64,000 nucleotides of DNA from Ornithinibacillus contaminans (GCF_001038425.2 NZ_LDPV02000036.1:62001-126000); one strand, 5' to 3'; numbered from the stretch's first letter, positions 34,819 to 45,210 are shown. Numbers and translations: made by a program. The notes: generated by a model not told the origin, from the letters alone.

Positions 34819-36000
34819 TCAATCATTTTTCGACAGTTTTTGAATTGAACGTTTTAACAATGTAAAATAACTTGCTTTTTTTACGTCCTGCTCCACTACT
34901 ACTGGCGTTTCTAATACTACCTTCTCACCATTTTTTACGAGCAATGTACCGACTTTTTCTCCTTTAGTTAACGGTAAATTTACCTCGTCTAACTGTACGG
35001 ATGTTGTTAATTTATCCATCGATTCACCCTTTTTAAACACGGTGCTAACGGATTCGGATGCAACGACATTGACGTGATTGTTTTCTGCTTTTAACAGGTT
35101 CAGCGATGTAACTGCCTGCCCTTTATCAAATAATTTCTTCGTTTCATAGGTGTTAAATGCAAAATCTAGCATGTTTGACACTGTTGCATTACGTTGTTTA
35201 GGTGTTTCCGCACCCATAACAACTGCAACAACTCGCATATCGCCCTTTTTGGCAGTAGCGGTCAAACAATATTTAGCTTCATTTGTAAATCCTGTTTTTA
35301 ATCCATCTACACCAGGATAAAACCGCACTAGTTTATTCGTGTTCACGAGCCAAAACTCATTATCTGTTCCCTTGCGTAGATAATCCTCATATACAGACGT
35401 ATAATTCGTTATACTTTCATAGCTTAATAATTCTTTTGCAATCATCGCCATATCATATGCCGTACTATAGTGATCACTTGCAGGAAGGCCAGATGCATTT
35501 TGGAACTTTGTATCGGTCAGTCCCAATTCTTTTACTTTGGCATTCATTTTTTTCACAAATTCCGCTTCACTTCCCGCAATTCGTTCTGCCATAGCGACAC
35601 TTGCGTCATTTGCGGAAGCGATAGCGATACCTTTTAGTAAATCATCTACTTTCATTTCCTCGCCAGCTTCTAGAAATATCTGTGAGCCACCCATGGAAGC
35701 TGCGTTTTCACTAACACGGACAACATCATCTTTGGTAAGTGTACCTTTTTCAAGCTCCTCCATAATTAAAAGCAATGTCATAATCTTGGTCATACTAGCA
35801 GGTGGTAATTTCTCATTTGCCTCTTTTTCAAATAAAACTTTACCTGTATCTCGTTCAATTAAAATGCCGGATTTTGCATCAGGTGCTAAATCATATGTAT
35901 CCTCCTCTTGTGACTGCTCACTTTCTTGAGCGCTCACTGTATTCAACAAAACAGAGAATGTGAAAAATAGTAAACTAAACATTAGAACATATTTTTTCAT
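34819..36000 (-). CDS. dacF: D-alanyl-D-alanine carboxypeptidase DacF
   Basis: A 393-residue exported penicillin-binding protein made in the forespore, which with DacB sets cortex peptidoglycan cross-linking. A signal peptide is followed by active-site motifs SMTK, SAN and KTG (GLKTGFTN). The C-terminal membrane anchor region ends KRSIQKLSKND. It lies upstream of spoIIAA in the same direction, the same order as in B. subtilis, where it can be read through into spoIIA late in sporulation. Confidence 0.94.
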   Translation of the reverse strand: MKKYVLMFSLLFFTFSVLLNTVSAQESEQSQEEDTYDLAPDAKSGILIERDTGKVLFEKEANEKLPPASMTKIMTLLLIMEELEKGTLTKDDVVRVSENAASMGGSQIFLEAGEEMKVDDLLKGIAIASANDASVAMAERIAGSEAEFVKKMNAKVKELGLTDTKFQNASGLPASDHYSTAYDMAMIAKELLSYESITNYTSVYEDYLRKGTDNEFWLVNTNKLVRFYPGVDGLKTGFTNEAKYCLTATAKKGDMRVVAVVMGAETPKQRNATVSNMLDFAFNTYETKKLFDKGQAVTSLNLLKAENNHVNVVASESVSTVFKKGESMDKLTTSVQLDEVNLPLTKGEKVGTLLVKNGEKVVLETPVVVEQDVKKASYFTLLKRSIQKLSKND

Positions 36001-36096
36001 TGTTTAACCTCCAGCAATCAATATAACTCTAGGATTGCCAAATTTAAACAAACTTATAACGTCTTTACATACTTACTTAAAAATTTACACAAAAAA

Positions 36097-36208
36097 AGGC
36101 ATGGACTTAAATCTCTAGCACGTAATAGAGGAACATTACTGCTGACTACCTATTTCAGGGAGCCTGCATTGCTCATCTTTTTACTGCTAATTAACTTATG
36201 TCCTGCCT
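36097..36208. repeat. Long imperfect palindrome between pdp and dacF
   Basis: About 112 nt whose left half (AGGCATGGACTTAA...TCTAGCA...GTAATAGAGGAACATTAC) matches the reverse complement of the right half (AGGCAGGACATAA...TTAGCA...GTAAAAAGATGAGCAATGC). On the minus strand it ends in seven T, so it may terminate the xerD-deoB-punA-pdp transcript. It shares its layout with the elements at 33029 and 45056. Confidence 0.65.
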
Positions 36209-36216
36209 CGTTATCC

Positions 36217-37521
36217 TTATTCAGTTATTGTTTCGTAAATTAATTTTGGAGCTTTCACTTCATGTGTCGCAATTACAATACTATTTTCCAATAGTGCAAT
36301 CACAGGATCCACATCATTAATATTGGTATGAATTGTGAGTAGCGGTTCTCCGGCTTTTACAGAATCGCCAACCTTCTTATGTAACATTATACCTGCTGCA
36401 AGATCGATTTCAGATTCCTTAGTTGCTCTTCCAGCACCGAGCATCATTGCAGCAGTACCAATATTATCGGCAATCATTGTTTCAACTGCCCCAGATTGTT
36501 TCGCAAGCACATCAATCTGTTTTGAGGCTTTTGGCATTAACTCTGGATTATCAACAACAGCCGCATCGCCACCTTGGGAGCTTAGGAATAATTTAAAATG
36601 CTCAAATGCTTTTCCATTCTCTAAGTTCTCTTCTAACATACTTCTTGCTTCAGCCATACTAGTTGCCTTTCCTGCTAGCAGAACCATTTGACTTCCTAGA
36701 ACTAAGCATAATTCCGTTAAGTCTGTGGGTCCCTTACCTTTTAAGGTATCGATAGCTTCCTTAACCTCTAATGTATTTCCAATTGCGAATCCTAGCGGCT
36801 GACTCATATCTGAAATAACCGCCATCGTATTTCTGCCAACCTGTTTCCCAATAGAAACCATTGCTCGTGCTAATTCCTTTGCATCATGAAGTTCTTTCAT
36901 GAATGCTCCAGCACCAGTTTTTACATCTAATACAATAGCATCTGCACCAGAGGCAATCTTCTTACTCATTATGGAGCTTGCAATTAACGGTATTGAATTT
37001 ACCGTTGCGGTTACATCACGAAGACTGTAAAGCTTTTTATCGGCAGGGGTCAAATTCCCCGTTTGTCCGATAACAGAAACCTTATTTTTATTAACTAAAT
37101 TAATAAACTCATCATTAGTAATTTCGGTATGAAAACCTGGAACTGATTCTAGTTTATCAATTGTTCCACCGGTATGTCCTAATCCACGACCACTCATTTT
37201 AGCGACTGGTACACCAACAGAAGCGACTAACGGGGCTAATACTAATGTTGTTGTATCACCTACACCACCAGTTGAATGCTTATCTACTTTTGTTCCTGTT
37301 ATTCCCGATAGATCAATCTTATCGCCAGAATCAACCATAGCAGTCGTAAGTAGCGCACGTTCTGTCTCCGTCATATCCTGAAAGTAGATTGCCATCAATA
37401 ATGCACTAACTTGATAGTCTGGAATTTGATTATTAGTATAGCCTTCTACGAAAAAACGAATTTCTTCTTCCGTCAATTCATTCCCATCACGTTTTTTTTC
37501 AATGATGTCATACATTCTCAT
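36217..37521 (-). CDS. pdp: Pyrimidine-nucleoside phosphorylase
   Basis: A 434-residue enzyme that splits thymidine, deoxyuridine and uridine with phosphate. The family signature around [20 protein letters not shown] (phosphate and base site) and the [11 protein letters not shown] motif are intact. AAGGAGG precedes the ATG. It is the last gene of the nucleoside-catabolic run deoB-punA-pdp and begins 13 nt after punA stops. Confidence 0.95.
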   Translation of the reverse strand: MRMYDIIEKKRDGNELTEEEIRFFVEGYTNNQIPDYQVSALLMAIYFQDMTETERALLTTAMVDSGDKIDLSGITGTKVDKHSTGGVGDTTTLVLAPLVASVGVPVAKMSGRGLGHTGGTIDKLESVPGFHTEITNDEFINLVNKNKVSVIGQTGNLTPADKKLYSLRDVTATVNSIPLIASSIMSKKIASGADAIVLDVKTGAGAFMKELHDAKELARAMVSIGKQVGRNTMAVISDMSQPLGFAIGNTLEVKEAIDTLKGKGPTDLTELCLVLGSQMVLLAGKATSMAEARSMLEENLENGKAFEHFKLFLSSQGGDAAVVDNPELMPKASKQIDVLAKQSGAVETMIADNIGTAAMMLGAGRATKESEIDLAAGIMLHKKVGDSVKAGEPLLTIHTNINDVDPVIALLENSIVIATHEVKAPKLIYETITE

Positions 37522-37534
37522 GGATACTACCTCC

Positions 37535-38362
37535 TTATCTGTTCATTGGTAAGGAACTAATTATTTTTTTTACAAACTGTAAAAAGTTCTGCTTCACCAT
37601 ATCAGTTGTCTCCATTACTTCATCATGGGTCAATGGTTGATCTAATATTCCAGCAGCCATGTTTGATATACAAGAAATTCCTAACACTCGCATATTACCA
37701 TGACTTGCAACGATGACTTCTGGAACAGTTGACATACCTACCGCATCACCACCCAGTGTACGAAGCATTCTTACTTCAGCTGGGGTTTCGTAAGCTGGCC
37801 CAGTATTCCCAACGTATACACCAGTTTGTACGGATAAGTTTAGCTCTTCCGCGCATTGTAAAGCGTGTTGGATGTAGGCTTTATCATAGCCTTGAGACAT
37901 ATCAGGGAATCGAGCACCTAACCGATCATCATTAGGTCCAATTAGTGGACTAGTTCCCATATTATTAATGTGGTCTGTAATAATCATCAAATCTCCAGGG
38001 TTAAATGTTTCATTTATTCCACCCGCTGCATTCGTCACAATTAAAGACTGGATGCCAAGCTGTTTCATCACACGCATTGGAAACGTAACTTGTTGCATCG
38101 TATAGCCTTCATAAAAATGGAAGCGTCCCTGCATTGCTAGTACCGTTTTACCCTCTAATGTTCCGATAACTAATTGTCCTTTATGACCCGAAACTGTTGA
38201 TTCAGGAAAATAAGGGATTTCTTGATAAGAAATAATAGTAGGGTTTTCTATTTCCTCTGCTAATACACCTAATCCAGAACCAAGAACTAATGCTAGCTCA
38301 GGCTTTACGGTTAATTTACTTTCAATAAATTGACTAGCCTCTTTAATTTTTTGAAAATCCAT
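37535..38362 (-). CDS. punA: Purine-nucleoside phosphorylase (PunA)
   Basis: A 275-residue trimer-type purine nucleoside phosphorylase, which acts on inosine and guanosine. Motifs seen are LGSGLG (phosphate loop), [19 protein letters not shown] and the substrate-site [13 protein letters not shown]. It fits PupG/PunA of B. subtilis. GGGGAGA precedes the ATG. It lies between deoB (17 nt) and pdp (13 nt). Confidence 0.95.
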   Translation of the reverse strand: MDFQKIKEASQFIESKLTVKPELALVLGSGLGVLAEEIENPTIISYQEIPYFPESTVSGHKGQLVIGTLEGKTVLAMQGRFHFYEGYTMQQVTFPMRVMKQLGIQSLIVTNAAGGINETFNPGDLMIITDHINNMGTSPLIGPNDDRLGARFPDMSQGYDKAYIQHALQCAEELNLSVQTGVYVGNTGPAYETPAEVRMLRTLGGDAVGMSTVPEVIVASHGNMRVLGISCISNMAAGILDQPLTHDEVMETTDMVKQNFLQFVKKIISSLPMNR

Positions 38363-38379
38363 ATGTTATCTCTCCCCAA

Positions 38380-39555
38380 TTAGATTTCAGTTAAAAAGCT
38401 TTTCCCATGCTTTGGTAATTCAACATCGAAATTGTCTGCAATCGTTGCACCAATATCAGCAAAGGTCTCACGGATTGCTAATTCTTTACCAGCTTCAATT
38501 GCTTTGTAATATACTAATAATGGCACATATTCACGTGTATGATCTGTACCGTGATGTACAGGGTCATTCCCGTGGTCTGCAGTAATAATTAATAAATCAT
38601 TTGGCTTAAGCTTTTCTAAAACTTCAGGCATTTGTGCATCGAAAGTTTCTAATGCCACCCCATATCCTTGTGGGTCACGACGATGCCCGTATTTAGCATC
38701 AAAATCGACTAGATTTAAAAAGCTAATCCCGTTAAATTCCATATCCATGGATTCTACTAACTTCACCATGCCATCATCATTATCCTTTGTCCGAATTGCT
38801 TTTGTAACGCCTTCCCCATCATAAATATCAGATATCTTTCCAAGCGCAATTACATCATAGCCCTCATCCTTAAGTGTATTCATGACAGTTCTTCCAAATG
38901 GTTTTAATGCATAATCATGGCGGTTTGATGTACGCTCATAAGCTCCCGGCATGCCTACAAATGGTCTTGCGATAACTCGGCCAACCATATATTTTTCATC
39001 TAATGTAAGCTCACGTGCAATTTCACATATACGATATTGTTCTTCAATTGGAATAATCTCTTCATGTGCAGCAATTTGCAACACTGAATCAGCCGAAGTA
39101 TAGACGATAAGAGCGCCTGTTTCCATATGCTCTTTCCCAAGTTCATCTAAAATTTCTGTTCCAGAAGCTGGTTTATTACCAATAACCTTGCGACCAGTTC
39201 TAGACTCTAGTTCAGCAATTAATTCAGGTGGGAATCCATCAGGAAATGTTTGAAACGGCTGTTTAATATGTAGCCCCATAATTTCCCAATGTCCAGTCAT
39301 CGTGTCTTTCCCATTCGATGCTTCCTGCATTTTTGTATAATGTGCTTTTGGTGTAGCGGCTTTTTGAATACCCGCGATCTCACGAATATTACTTAAACCA
39401 AGTTCTCCAAGCGTTGGCATTTTCAGCCCGTCCATATGCTCAGCAATATGACCAAGTGTATCAGCACCTAAATCATTAAATTGCTCTGCATCTGGTGCTT
39501 CTCCAATCCCAACAGAATCCATTACAATTAAAAAAACTCGTTCAAATTTTGACAA
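38380..39555 (-). CDS. deoB: Phosphopentomutase
   Basis: A 391-residue alkaline-phosphatase-fold mutase that converts ribose-1-phosphate or deoxyribose-1-phosphate to the 5-phosphate, linking nucleoside breakdown to central metabolism. Motifs are [16 protein letters not shown] (metal Asp), GHWEIMG, and ITADHGNDP near the end. The start is a TTG at 39555 with GGGAGG 8 nt upstream, giving a product starting [11 protein letters not shown] like B. subtilis Drm; a longer upstream frame lacks such a site. It heads the deoB-punA-pdp operon. Confidence 0.94.
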   Translation of the reverse strand: MSKFERVFLIVMDSVGIGEAPDAEQFNDLGADTLGHIAEHMDGLKMPTLGELGLSNIREIAGIQKAATPKAHYTKMQEASNGKDTMTGHWEIMGLHIKQPFQTFPDGFPPELIAELESRTGRKVIGNKPASGTEILDELGKEHMETGALIVYTSADSVLQIAAHEEIIPIEEQYRICEIARELTLDEKYMVGRVIARPFVGMPGAYERTSNRHDYALKPFGRTVMNTLKDEGYDVIALGKISDIYDGEGVTKAIRTKDNDDGMVKLVESMDMEFNGISFLNLVDFDAKYGHRRDPQGYGVALETFDAQMPEVLEKLKPNDLLIITADHGNDPVHHGTDHTREYVPLLVYYKAIEAGKELAIRETFADIGATIADNFDVELPKHGKSFLTEI

Positions 39556-39652
39556 GCGAATTACCTCCCAGTTGTTATGTTGTCTATTTTTTATTTTTCT
39601 ATGTTCTAACATTTTGGTTGTAGGATGTCAGACAACTAGTTGATTAAGAAAA

Positions 39653-40546
39653 TCACGCACGAGGATGAAAAGATTTATACATATCCTTTAATCTCGTTTT
39701 GGTAACATGTGTATAGATTTGCGTCGTAGAAATATCCGCATGCCCTAGCATTTCCTGTACTGCACGTAAATCTGCACCGTTTTCTAATAAATGAGTAGCA
39801 AAAGAATGTCTAAGTGTATGTGGTGTTATATCTTTTGTAATATTAGCTTCTCTAGCTAATGTTTTAAGAATCTTCCAAAACCCTTGTCTTGTCATTGGTC
39901 TACCATGCTGGTTTAGAAAGAGAACATGTTCTTCTCTATTCTTTTTTAATAGATTTTGTCTAGCAGATTGCAAGTATTGTTCAAGTGCTTGCTGTGCCAC
40001 GTCACCTAACGGAACAATTCTTTCTTTGGATCCTTTTCCATAACAACGAACAAACCCCATCGTCAAATGTAAGTCATTTAGTTTTAAGGAAATAAGCTCA
40101 CTAACTCGAAGCCCTGTTGCATAGATTAATTCTAGCATTGCTTTATTACGTATTGCTAAAGCAGAATTACCATCAATTTGAAGCAATTTATCTACTTCTG
40201 CAATCGATAAAACATCTGGTAGTTTTCGTTCCTTCTTCGGTGTTTCAATATGTAATGCCGCATCATGTTTGACTAGTTCTTCTCGCACCAAAAACTGATG
40301 AAATTGCCGGATTGCTGAAATAGTTCTCGCAATGGTAGCTGCTGATTTCCCACTATCCTTAAGCGCATACAAAAAAGTTATAATATCAGTTCTAGTCGTC
40401 TCATTCCATGTAGCATACTGACGATTATAGTTTACGTAATCCATATACGCTTTCAAGTCCCGCTTATACGACAAAAGAGTATTGTCAGATAATCCACGTT
40501 CGACTTGTAGATAATGAAAGTAATCATTATAAGCATCGTTTAGCAT
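39653..40546 (-). CDS. xerD: Tyrosine recombinase XerD
   Basis: A 297-residue chromosome-dimer recombinase that works with XerC at dif. Catalytic residues are visible: Arg in [13 protein letters not shown], the [20 protein letters not shown] block (H-x-x-R) and the final [12 protein letters not shown] with the Tyr nucleophile. The N-terminal SAM-like core-binding domain is present. It lies directly upstream of deoB and 4 nt after the YqzK gene, as in B. subtilis (ripX). Confidence 0.95.
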   Translation of the reverse strand: MLNDAYNDYFHYLQVERGLSDNTLLSYKRDLKAYMDYVNYNRQYATWNETTRTDIITFLYALKDSGKSAATIARTISAIRQFHQFLVREELVKHDAALHIETPKKERKLPDVLSIAEVDKLLQIDGNSALAIRNKAMLELIYATGLRVSELISLKLNDLHLTMGFVRCYGKGSKERIVPLGDVAQQALEQYLQSARQNLLKKNREEHVLFLNQHGRPMTRQGFWKILKTLAREANITKDITPHTLRHSFATHLLENGADLRAVQEMLGHADISTTQIYTHVTKTRLKDMYKSFHPRA

Positions 40547-40550
40547 TCTA

Positions 40551-40757
40551 CTACTCCCCTAATCGAAAAAATATGTTTAAACGATCCATAAAACTTTCTT
40601 CACTATTAAAAACTTTTACAGAAGGTCCTTCGGGTGTATCATACCGATGGAATTGCTCATACTCAGCGTGCATAACCTGTAGACCGAAATAAAACAAAAA
40701 CGTACAAGCTATGAATATAATAAATACCTTTACTGTATCCCAAACCATTTTTCTCAT
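40551..40757 (-). CDS. yqzK: YqzK (DUF4227) small membrane protein
   Basis: A 68-residue protein with one N-terminal hydrophobic helix (about 8-26) followed by a conserved [13 protein letters not shown] motif of DUF4227. The start is placed at the ATG at 40757, because GGGAGG lies 10 nt upstream; an ATG 9 nt earlier is 1 nt from it. It lies between fur and xerD as in B. subtilis. Its function is unknown. Confidence 0.85.
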   Translation of the reverse strand: MRKMVWDTVKVFIIFIACTFLFYFGLQVMHAEYEQFHRYDTPEGPSVKVFNSEESFMDRLNIFFRLGE

Positions 40758-40916
40758 TTCGGGCATACCTCCCTTACTAAATACGTAATAGTAAAAGATA
40801 TGCCAAAAAAGATTTACTTTATACATACTAACTAGAAATCTAGTCCTATTTTTTACTAGACGGACAACTTATCTTTAGTTTACACCAAAATCGCACAATA
40901 AACAGATTTAACGTTA

Positions 40917-40956
40917 AAATAAATAATGCCTTCTCCAATATGAAAAGGCATTTTTA
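40917..40956 (-). terminator. Rho-independent terminator after fur
   Basis: On the minus strand, AATGCCTTTTC pairs with GAGAAGGCATT around ATATTG, followed by ATTTATTTT. It overlaps the fur stop region. Confidence 0.75.
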
Positions 40957-41415
40957 TGATGATGTCGTCTCTACTGCAGCCTTTTGACAGACTTTGCATA
41001 ATCCGTGAAAGGTTAACCGATGATCTTGAACCTTAAATCCCCAATCACTTTCAATCAGTTTTTCTACATCACCTAATAAATCTTCCATTATTTCCTCGAC
41101 TGAACCACATTCTATACAAACGAGATGATGATGGAAGTGTTCAGCGCCCTCTTTACGTAGGTCGTATCTGGAGACACCATCGCCAAAGTTGATTTTATCG
41201 ATTATTTTTAACTCTGATAATAATTCTAAGGTGCGATACACAGTAGCAAGACCTATTTCTGGTGCGATTTCTTTTACAAGTAAGTAAATATCCTCTGCAC
41301 TCAAATGGTCTGCTTCACGCTCTAGTAACACGCGTACAGTTGCTTCACGTTGTGGTGTGAGCTTATAACTTTGTGCGTGAAGTTGCTTTTTTATGTGATC
41401 AATTCGATGTTCCAC
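40954..41415 (-). CDS. fur: Ferric uptake regulator Fur
   Basis: A 153-residue metal-dependent repressor of iron uptake genes. It has an N-terminal winged helix (LTPQREATVRVLLE) and metal-binding residues in HFHHHLVCIECG and CKVCQKA. The start is a GTG at 41415 (VEHRIDHIKKQL) with GGAGGAG 7 nt upstream; the longer upstream frame is not needed. The length matches B. subtilis Fur (149). It lies between spoIIM and yqzK as in B. subtilis. Confidence 0.94.
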   Translation of the reverse strand: MEHRIDHIKKQLHAQSYKLTPQREATVRVLLEREADHLSAEDIYLLVKEIAPEIGLATVYRTLELLSELKIIDKINFGDGVSRYDLRKEGAEHFHHHLVCIECGSVEEIMEDLLGDVEKLIESDWGFKVQDHRLTFHGLCKVCQKAAVETTSS

Positions 41416-41510
41416 GGCGATCTCCTCCTCATATCCCATCTTTATTATATGCACACAGAAAAGGAGTGTCAAAGCATATATTTATTGAAATGGTCTAGAT
41501 TATGTTCTGG

Positions 41511-42158
41511 TTATGATTCGAATAATGATTTAATGTACGAAACCATTGCTTCATTTGAAACATATGCCTCAATTAACGCAGGTACGACTGAGAATCCAAC
41601 TAATAATGCAAAGATTGTACTGTATTTAAGAAAGGGTTGCAAAATTGGCTGTGTTAATGTTACTTTTCTTGCAAATAGCTTCCGCAACAACCCAATTGAG
41701 AATATCATTGATAAACTACCAGCAACAATATAAATTGGGATGACAAATAAATTTTGTGGTGCGATGGAAAAAGAAGCTAGTAAAAATCCATTTGTTCCTA
41801 GTTGATTTACCATAAAGCCCACCGAGAACCCAATTACCAATCCCTTTAAAAAAATCAATAACCAAGCAACTGGAAGACCAATTACCGATAAGCCCAATAT
41901 AAATAACAAGAGTAAATACCTTGCGTGGTAATAGAAGCTGTCTTTTAAAATATCCTGATTATTAATAGTGCTTTCTGTTGAAACAAGTCCAAAAAACCGT
42001 TCTAAGTAAAAATATAGTCCTTGTTTTTGTTCAAAGCCCATACTATTAACAATTATTGCCCCAAAGACAATGCCTGTTAGGAATAAAATAATCATAAATA
42101 CGTAGATGGTAGCGTGATCCTTAAAGTGATTTAATAGTTGTGTGCTAGATTTGTACAT
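41511..42158 (-). CDS. spoIIM: Stage II sporulation protein SpoIIM
   Basis: A 215-residue polytopic membrane protein of the SpoIIDMP engulfment complex that remodels septal peptidoglycan. Five to six hydrophobic segments are seen; GLVIGFSVGFMVNQLGTNGF and APQNLFVIPIYI are SpoIIM hallmarks. GGAGG precedes the ATG. It lies upstream of fur as in B. subtilis. No anomaly was seen. Confidence 0.94.
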   Translation of the reverse strand: MYKSSTQLLNHFKDHATIYVFMIILFLTGIVFGAIIVNSMGFEQKQGLYFYLERFFGLVSTESTINNQDILKDSFYYHARYLLLLFILGLSVIGLPVAWLLIFLKGLVIGFSVGFMVNQLGTNGFLLASFSIAPQNLFVIPIYIVAGSLSMIFSIGLLRKLFARKVTLTQPILQPFLKYSTIFALLVGFSVVPALIEAYVSNEAMVSYIKSLFES

Positions 42159-42250
42159 TGGAATCCTCCATTCACTCTCTCTTATACTAAAAGTTATGAA
42201 GCATTCACTATAAAAATACCTATGAAATCTAGCTTTTTTGCTATAATATT

Positions 42251-43423
42251 TTACTCTAAGGCTGAGACAGTTCCATATTTACCGCCACCACCAGCATTTA
42301 TCGTTAGTTTCCCCTCTCTCATTTGAATAATAGATTTTGCGATTTGTTCTGGTACAATTTTTCTTAGACTATCATAGGATGCATGGTGAATAATAGCCAT
42401 TTCTGTCTGAAAATGGTCCATTAATTTTTGAAACGTTTTTGGTCCGAGCTTCGGTAAATATTCTAGTGGCACTTGATATTGATAGCTAGGTCGAGTTTGG
42501 ATTCGTTCTTTTTGATCGGCTATTTCGGCAATCCGGTCTGCCACACCCTTCACGATTTTCCGCGAACCACAATTTGCACAAGCTAAAGCATTTACTTCCA
42601 TATAGGAATGACAGTCATCACAAACAGTTTTATGATACTTTCCGAGCTTTGGGTTCATACCAAAATTTCGGATGATTCTTCGACCGTCAATTTGATGTAA
42701 TACATAAGTGAATTCCTTAAAAGAAGGTTCCTCCATTAAGACTTGCTGATATTCCCTACCGATTTTTGCTAAAGAATGGGCATCGGAATTCGTCAAATAC
42801 GTAAACGTGTGTAACTCACTGATTTGATCCGCCATGAAGGTATCTGCACTAAGTCCCAATTCTATCCCATCAATTAAATCTGGATCGAACACTTCTTCCA
42901 GTGAATGATGGACACCTTTTCCATAAAGACTCTTATATGGTGTAAAGACATGTGCTGGTATAAAAATTCCAGATAGTTCTTTCACCTTATATTGAAGCTC
43001 CTTTGCTGAACCATAATATCGCTGTGAGCTAAGAGTAATGTTCTTCATTTTGGTTACGAGCCATTCAGAGAATTGTTCCATTTGAGCTAAACTAGGTAGG
43101 TAACAAAGCACATGTATTGGACCTTGGCAGTGTTCATCATATACTTCTATTTCAGAGCCAAGCAGCAGAGTAACATCCTCGAAACGAATACCACCATCAG
43201 CTAATTCAATCGCCTCACCCTTATCAATCAATTGTTTTAACTCTAGCTGAACAGCTGGTGATTGACAATCAATCACACCAATTAAGTGAATTCCTTTGTT
43301 GCGGCTTGCTTCTTTCAAAATCGTCGTGATTGTTAAATTTTTTGATGCAGTTATTTTTACTGGCTTATCAAATATATCTCTACCAATATGGATATGCATA
43401 TCAGCAAAATAGTCTTGTAGCAT
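42251..43423 (-). CDS. Endonuclease Q-like protein (YqxK)
   Basis: A 390-residue protein of the endonuclease Q family. The N-terminal PHP domain has the metal motif ADMHIHIGR near residue 6 and later NSDAH. A zinc finger follows (CDDCHSYMEV...CANCGSRK), then a helix-hairpin-helix-like stretch (YLPKLGPKTFQKLMDHF). EndoQ cuts 5' of deaminated bases in DNA and is known in archaea and some Bacillus. The start is the ATG at 43423, 1 nt after the nudF stop, with GGAGATG. A Gly-rich tail (AGGGGKYG) ends the protein. Repair activity is inferred from family membership. Confidence 0.82.
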   Translation of the reverse strand: MLQDYFADMHIHIGRDIFDKPVKITASKNLTITTILKEASRNKGIHLIGVIDCQSPAVQLELKQLIDKGEAIELADGGIRFEDVTLLLGSEIEVYDEHCQGPIHVLCYLPSLAQMEQFSEWLVTKMKNITLSSQRYYGSAKELQYKVKELSGIFIPAHVFTPYKSLYGKGVHHSLEEVFDPDLIDGIELGLSADTFMADQISELHTFTYLTNSDAHSLAKIGREYQQVLMEEPSFKEFTYVLHQIDGRRIIRNFGMNPKLGKYHKTVCDDCHSYMEVNALACANCGSRKIVKGVADRIAEIADQKERIQTRPSYQYQVPLEYLPKLGPKTFQKLMDHFQTEMAIIHHASYDSLRKIVPEQIAKSIIQMREGKLTINAGGGGKYGTVSALE

Positions 43424-43424
43424 A

Positions 43425-43970
43425 TTAAAACATCTCCTGCATATCAAGATATAAAATCGCATAATTTGTTTTGGCGTCATGAATACGTTGAGACTGTACG
43501 AGTTGTTTGGCCTCTTCTAATGAAACTTCCATTATTTCAACGAATTCATCTGCATCCATAGCTGGCGGTTGCTCTAATTTTATTAAATCACGCGCTATAT
43601 AAATATGCATTAATTCATCCGCAAAACCTGGTGAGGTATAAAAAGACGTAAGTAAAGTCAGATTGTTTGTTGTATAACCTGTTTCCTCCTCCAACTCACG
43701 TACTGCCGTTTGTGCAGGATCCTCACCATGCTCTAGTTTACCAGCAGGTAATTCGATAATGGATTTTTCTAATGGCTTTCGATACTGTTCCACTAACACA
43801 ATTTTATTTTCGTTCGTAATTGCTAGTATTGCCACTGCCCCTGGATGCTTCACAAGCTCTCGCTTTGATGTCTTGCCATTTGACAATCGCACATCATCTA
43901 CTTGTAACGTAACGACCTTTCCCTTGTAAATCATTTCCGTATTTATGGTTTTCTCTTCAAATTTTTTCAT
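43425..43970 (-). CDS. nudF: ADP-ribose pyrophosphatase (Nudix)
   Basis: A 181-residue Nudix hydrolase that splits ADP-ribose to AMP and ribose-5-phosphate. The complete Nudix box is GKLEHGEDPAQTAVRELEEE followed by TG. The start is at 43970 with AAGGATG 8 nt upstream. It is the first gene of a pair with the EndoQ-like gene (1-nt gap). The order matches B. subtilis nudF-yqxK-spoIIM. Confidence 0.93.
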   Translation of the reverse strand: MKKFEEKTINTEMIYKGKVVTLQVDDVRLSNGKTSKRELVKHPGAVAILAITNENKIVLVEQYRKPLEKSIIELPAGKLEHGEDPAQTAVRELEEETGYTTNNLTLLTSFYTSPGFADELMHIYIARDLIKLEQPPAMDADEFVEIMEVSLEEAKQLVQSQRIHDAKTNYAILYLDMQEMF

Positions 43971-44101
43971 AACTGTCATCCTTTTTCATTTCCTACCCAC
44001 TATTTTACCATACGATTCGGTCCAAGTTAATTACCTGTAGGTTCTTGCAGTTGTATTTGTCTACCCTTTTACCATAAAATTGTTTCGAGGAGGTTCATCG
44101 A

Positions 44102-45013
44102 ATGAAAAAAAATAAATTAGGTAAATCAACGATTGAAATATCAGCATTAACGCTCGGTTGTATGTCACTTGGAACGGATAAACAAAAAGCAAAGGAAATC
44201 ATTGATGCCGCACTCGATAAAGGCATCAACCATTTGGATACTGCGGATCTATATAATTTTGGATTAAATGAAGAAATTGTCGGTGAAGCCATTAAGCATA
44301 AACGTAATCAACTAATTGTCACCACAAAGGTTGGCAATCATTTTAATAAACAAACCCAAGATTGGTATTGGGATCCTTCAAAAGCATACATTCTCACCGA
44401 AGTAAAAGAAAGTTTGCGCCGTTTAGGAACAGATTATATTGATTTGTATATGCTACATGGGGGAACAATAGATGATCCAATCGATGAAACAATTGAAGCA
44501 TTTGAAGTGCTAAAACAAGAAGGACTTATCCGTGCTTATGGCATATCCTCTATTAGACCAAATGTTATTCGAGAATTCACGAATAAGTCCAATATAGATG
44601 CTGTCATGACACAATACAGCTTGCTCGATCGCAGACCAGAAGAAAGTACCCTTGATTTATTACATGAACATGGGATAAGTGTATTAGCGCGTGGTCCCCT
44701 AGCAAATGGCATGCTAAGCAACCAGGCTTTACAGCAAATTGAGCGAAAAGGCAAAAATGGCTATTTGGATTATACGTACGAAGAGTTAATAGCTATCTAT
44801 CAAAAATTGAAGACCTATCCTGATACGCTTAATGAGCTTGCCTTAAAGTATGTACAGCGTCATCCGGCTATTACTAGTGCTGTATTCGGTGCAAGCTCTA
44901 TTGATCAGGTAAAAGAAAATACTAAACTCGGTACAGATGATGTACTAGACAGTAAACACTATAAAGAATTACAGTCGATTACGAAACCAATTACCTATCA
45001 ACAGCATCGATAA
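44102..45013 (+). CDS. yqkF: Aldo/keto reductase (YqkF-like)
   Basis: A 303-residue (beta/alpha)8 NADPH-dependent reductase. AKR signatures include the catalytic-Tyr block LDTADLYNFGLNEE, the conserved Lys in TTKVGNHF, and LDLLHEHGISVLARGPLANG near the cofactor site. GAGGAGG precedes the ATG. It is monocistronic, and a long imperfect palindrome follows in the convergent gap. The physiological substrate is unknown. Confidence 0.9.
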   Translation: MKKNKLGKSTIEISALTLGCMSLGTDKQKAKEIIDAALDKGINHLDTADLYNFGLNEEIVGEAIKHKRNQLIVTTKVGNHFNKQTQDWYWDPSKAYILTEVKESLRRLGTDYIDLYMLHGGTIDDPIDETIEAFEVLKQEGLIRAYGISSIRPNVIREFTNKSNIDAVMTQYSLLDRRPEESTLDLLHEHGISVLARGPLANGMLSNQALQQIERKGKNGYLDYTYEELIAIYQKLKTYPDTLNELALKYVQRHPAITSAVFGASSIDQVKENTKLGTDDVLDSKHYKELQSITKPITYQQHR

Positions 45014-45055
45014 CGTCATACTTAATGTTTCATACGTTATTGATGTAATCAAATG

Positions 45056-45144
45056 AAGGCTGGATCAAAAGTTTTTCTATTATATCGTGTACAAATTATA
45101 GCGTTTTGTACTTACGTAATAGATTTACTTTTGTTTCCAGCCTT
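45056..45144. repeat. Long imperfect palindrome in a convergent intergenic gap
   Basis: An 89-nt element. AAGGCTGGATCAAAAGT at the left pairs with ACTTTTGTTTCCAGCCTT at the right. TCTATTAT pairs with GTAATAGA, and the centre GTACAAA pairs with TTTGTAC around TTATAGCG. It lies between the convergent genes yqkF and yqkB and could form one long hairpin. T-runs at its ends are weak, so it is less clearly a terminator than those at 33029 and 36097. Confidence 0.75.
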
Positions 45145-45210
45145 TATTCCAATTCACGGTCAGCCATCAATTAACTTCTCACTGAACACTATTTCAACCA
45201 ATCATACTTT

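Noticed and set aside
42251-42280. C-terminal end of the EndoQ-like gene as part of a GGCTGAGACA palindromic element
   Set aside because: The motif AAGGCTGAGACAG occurs at the end of the gene, but no matching second arm lies nearby.
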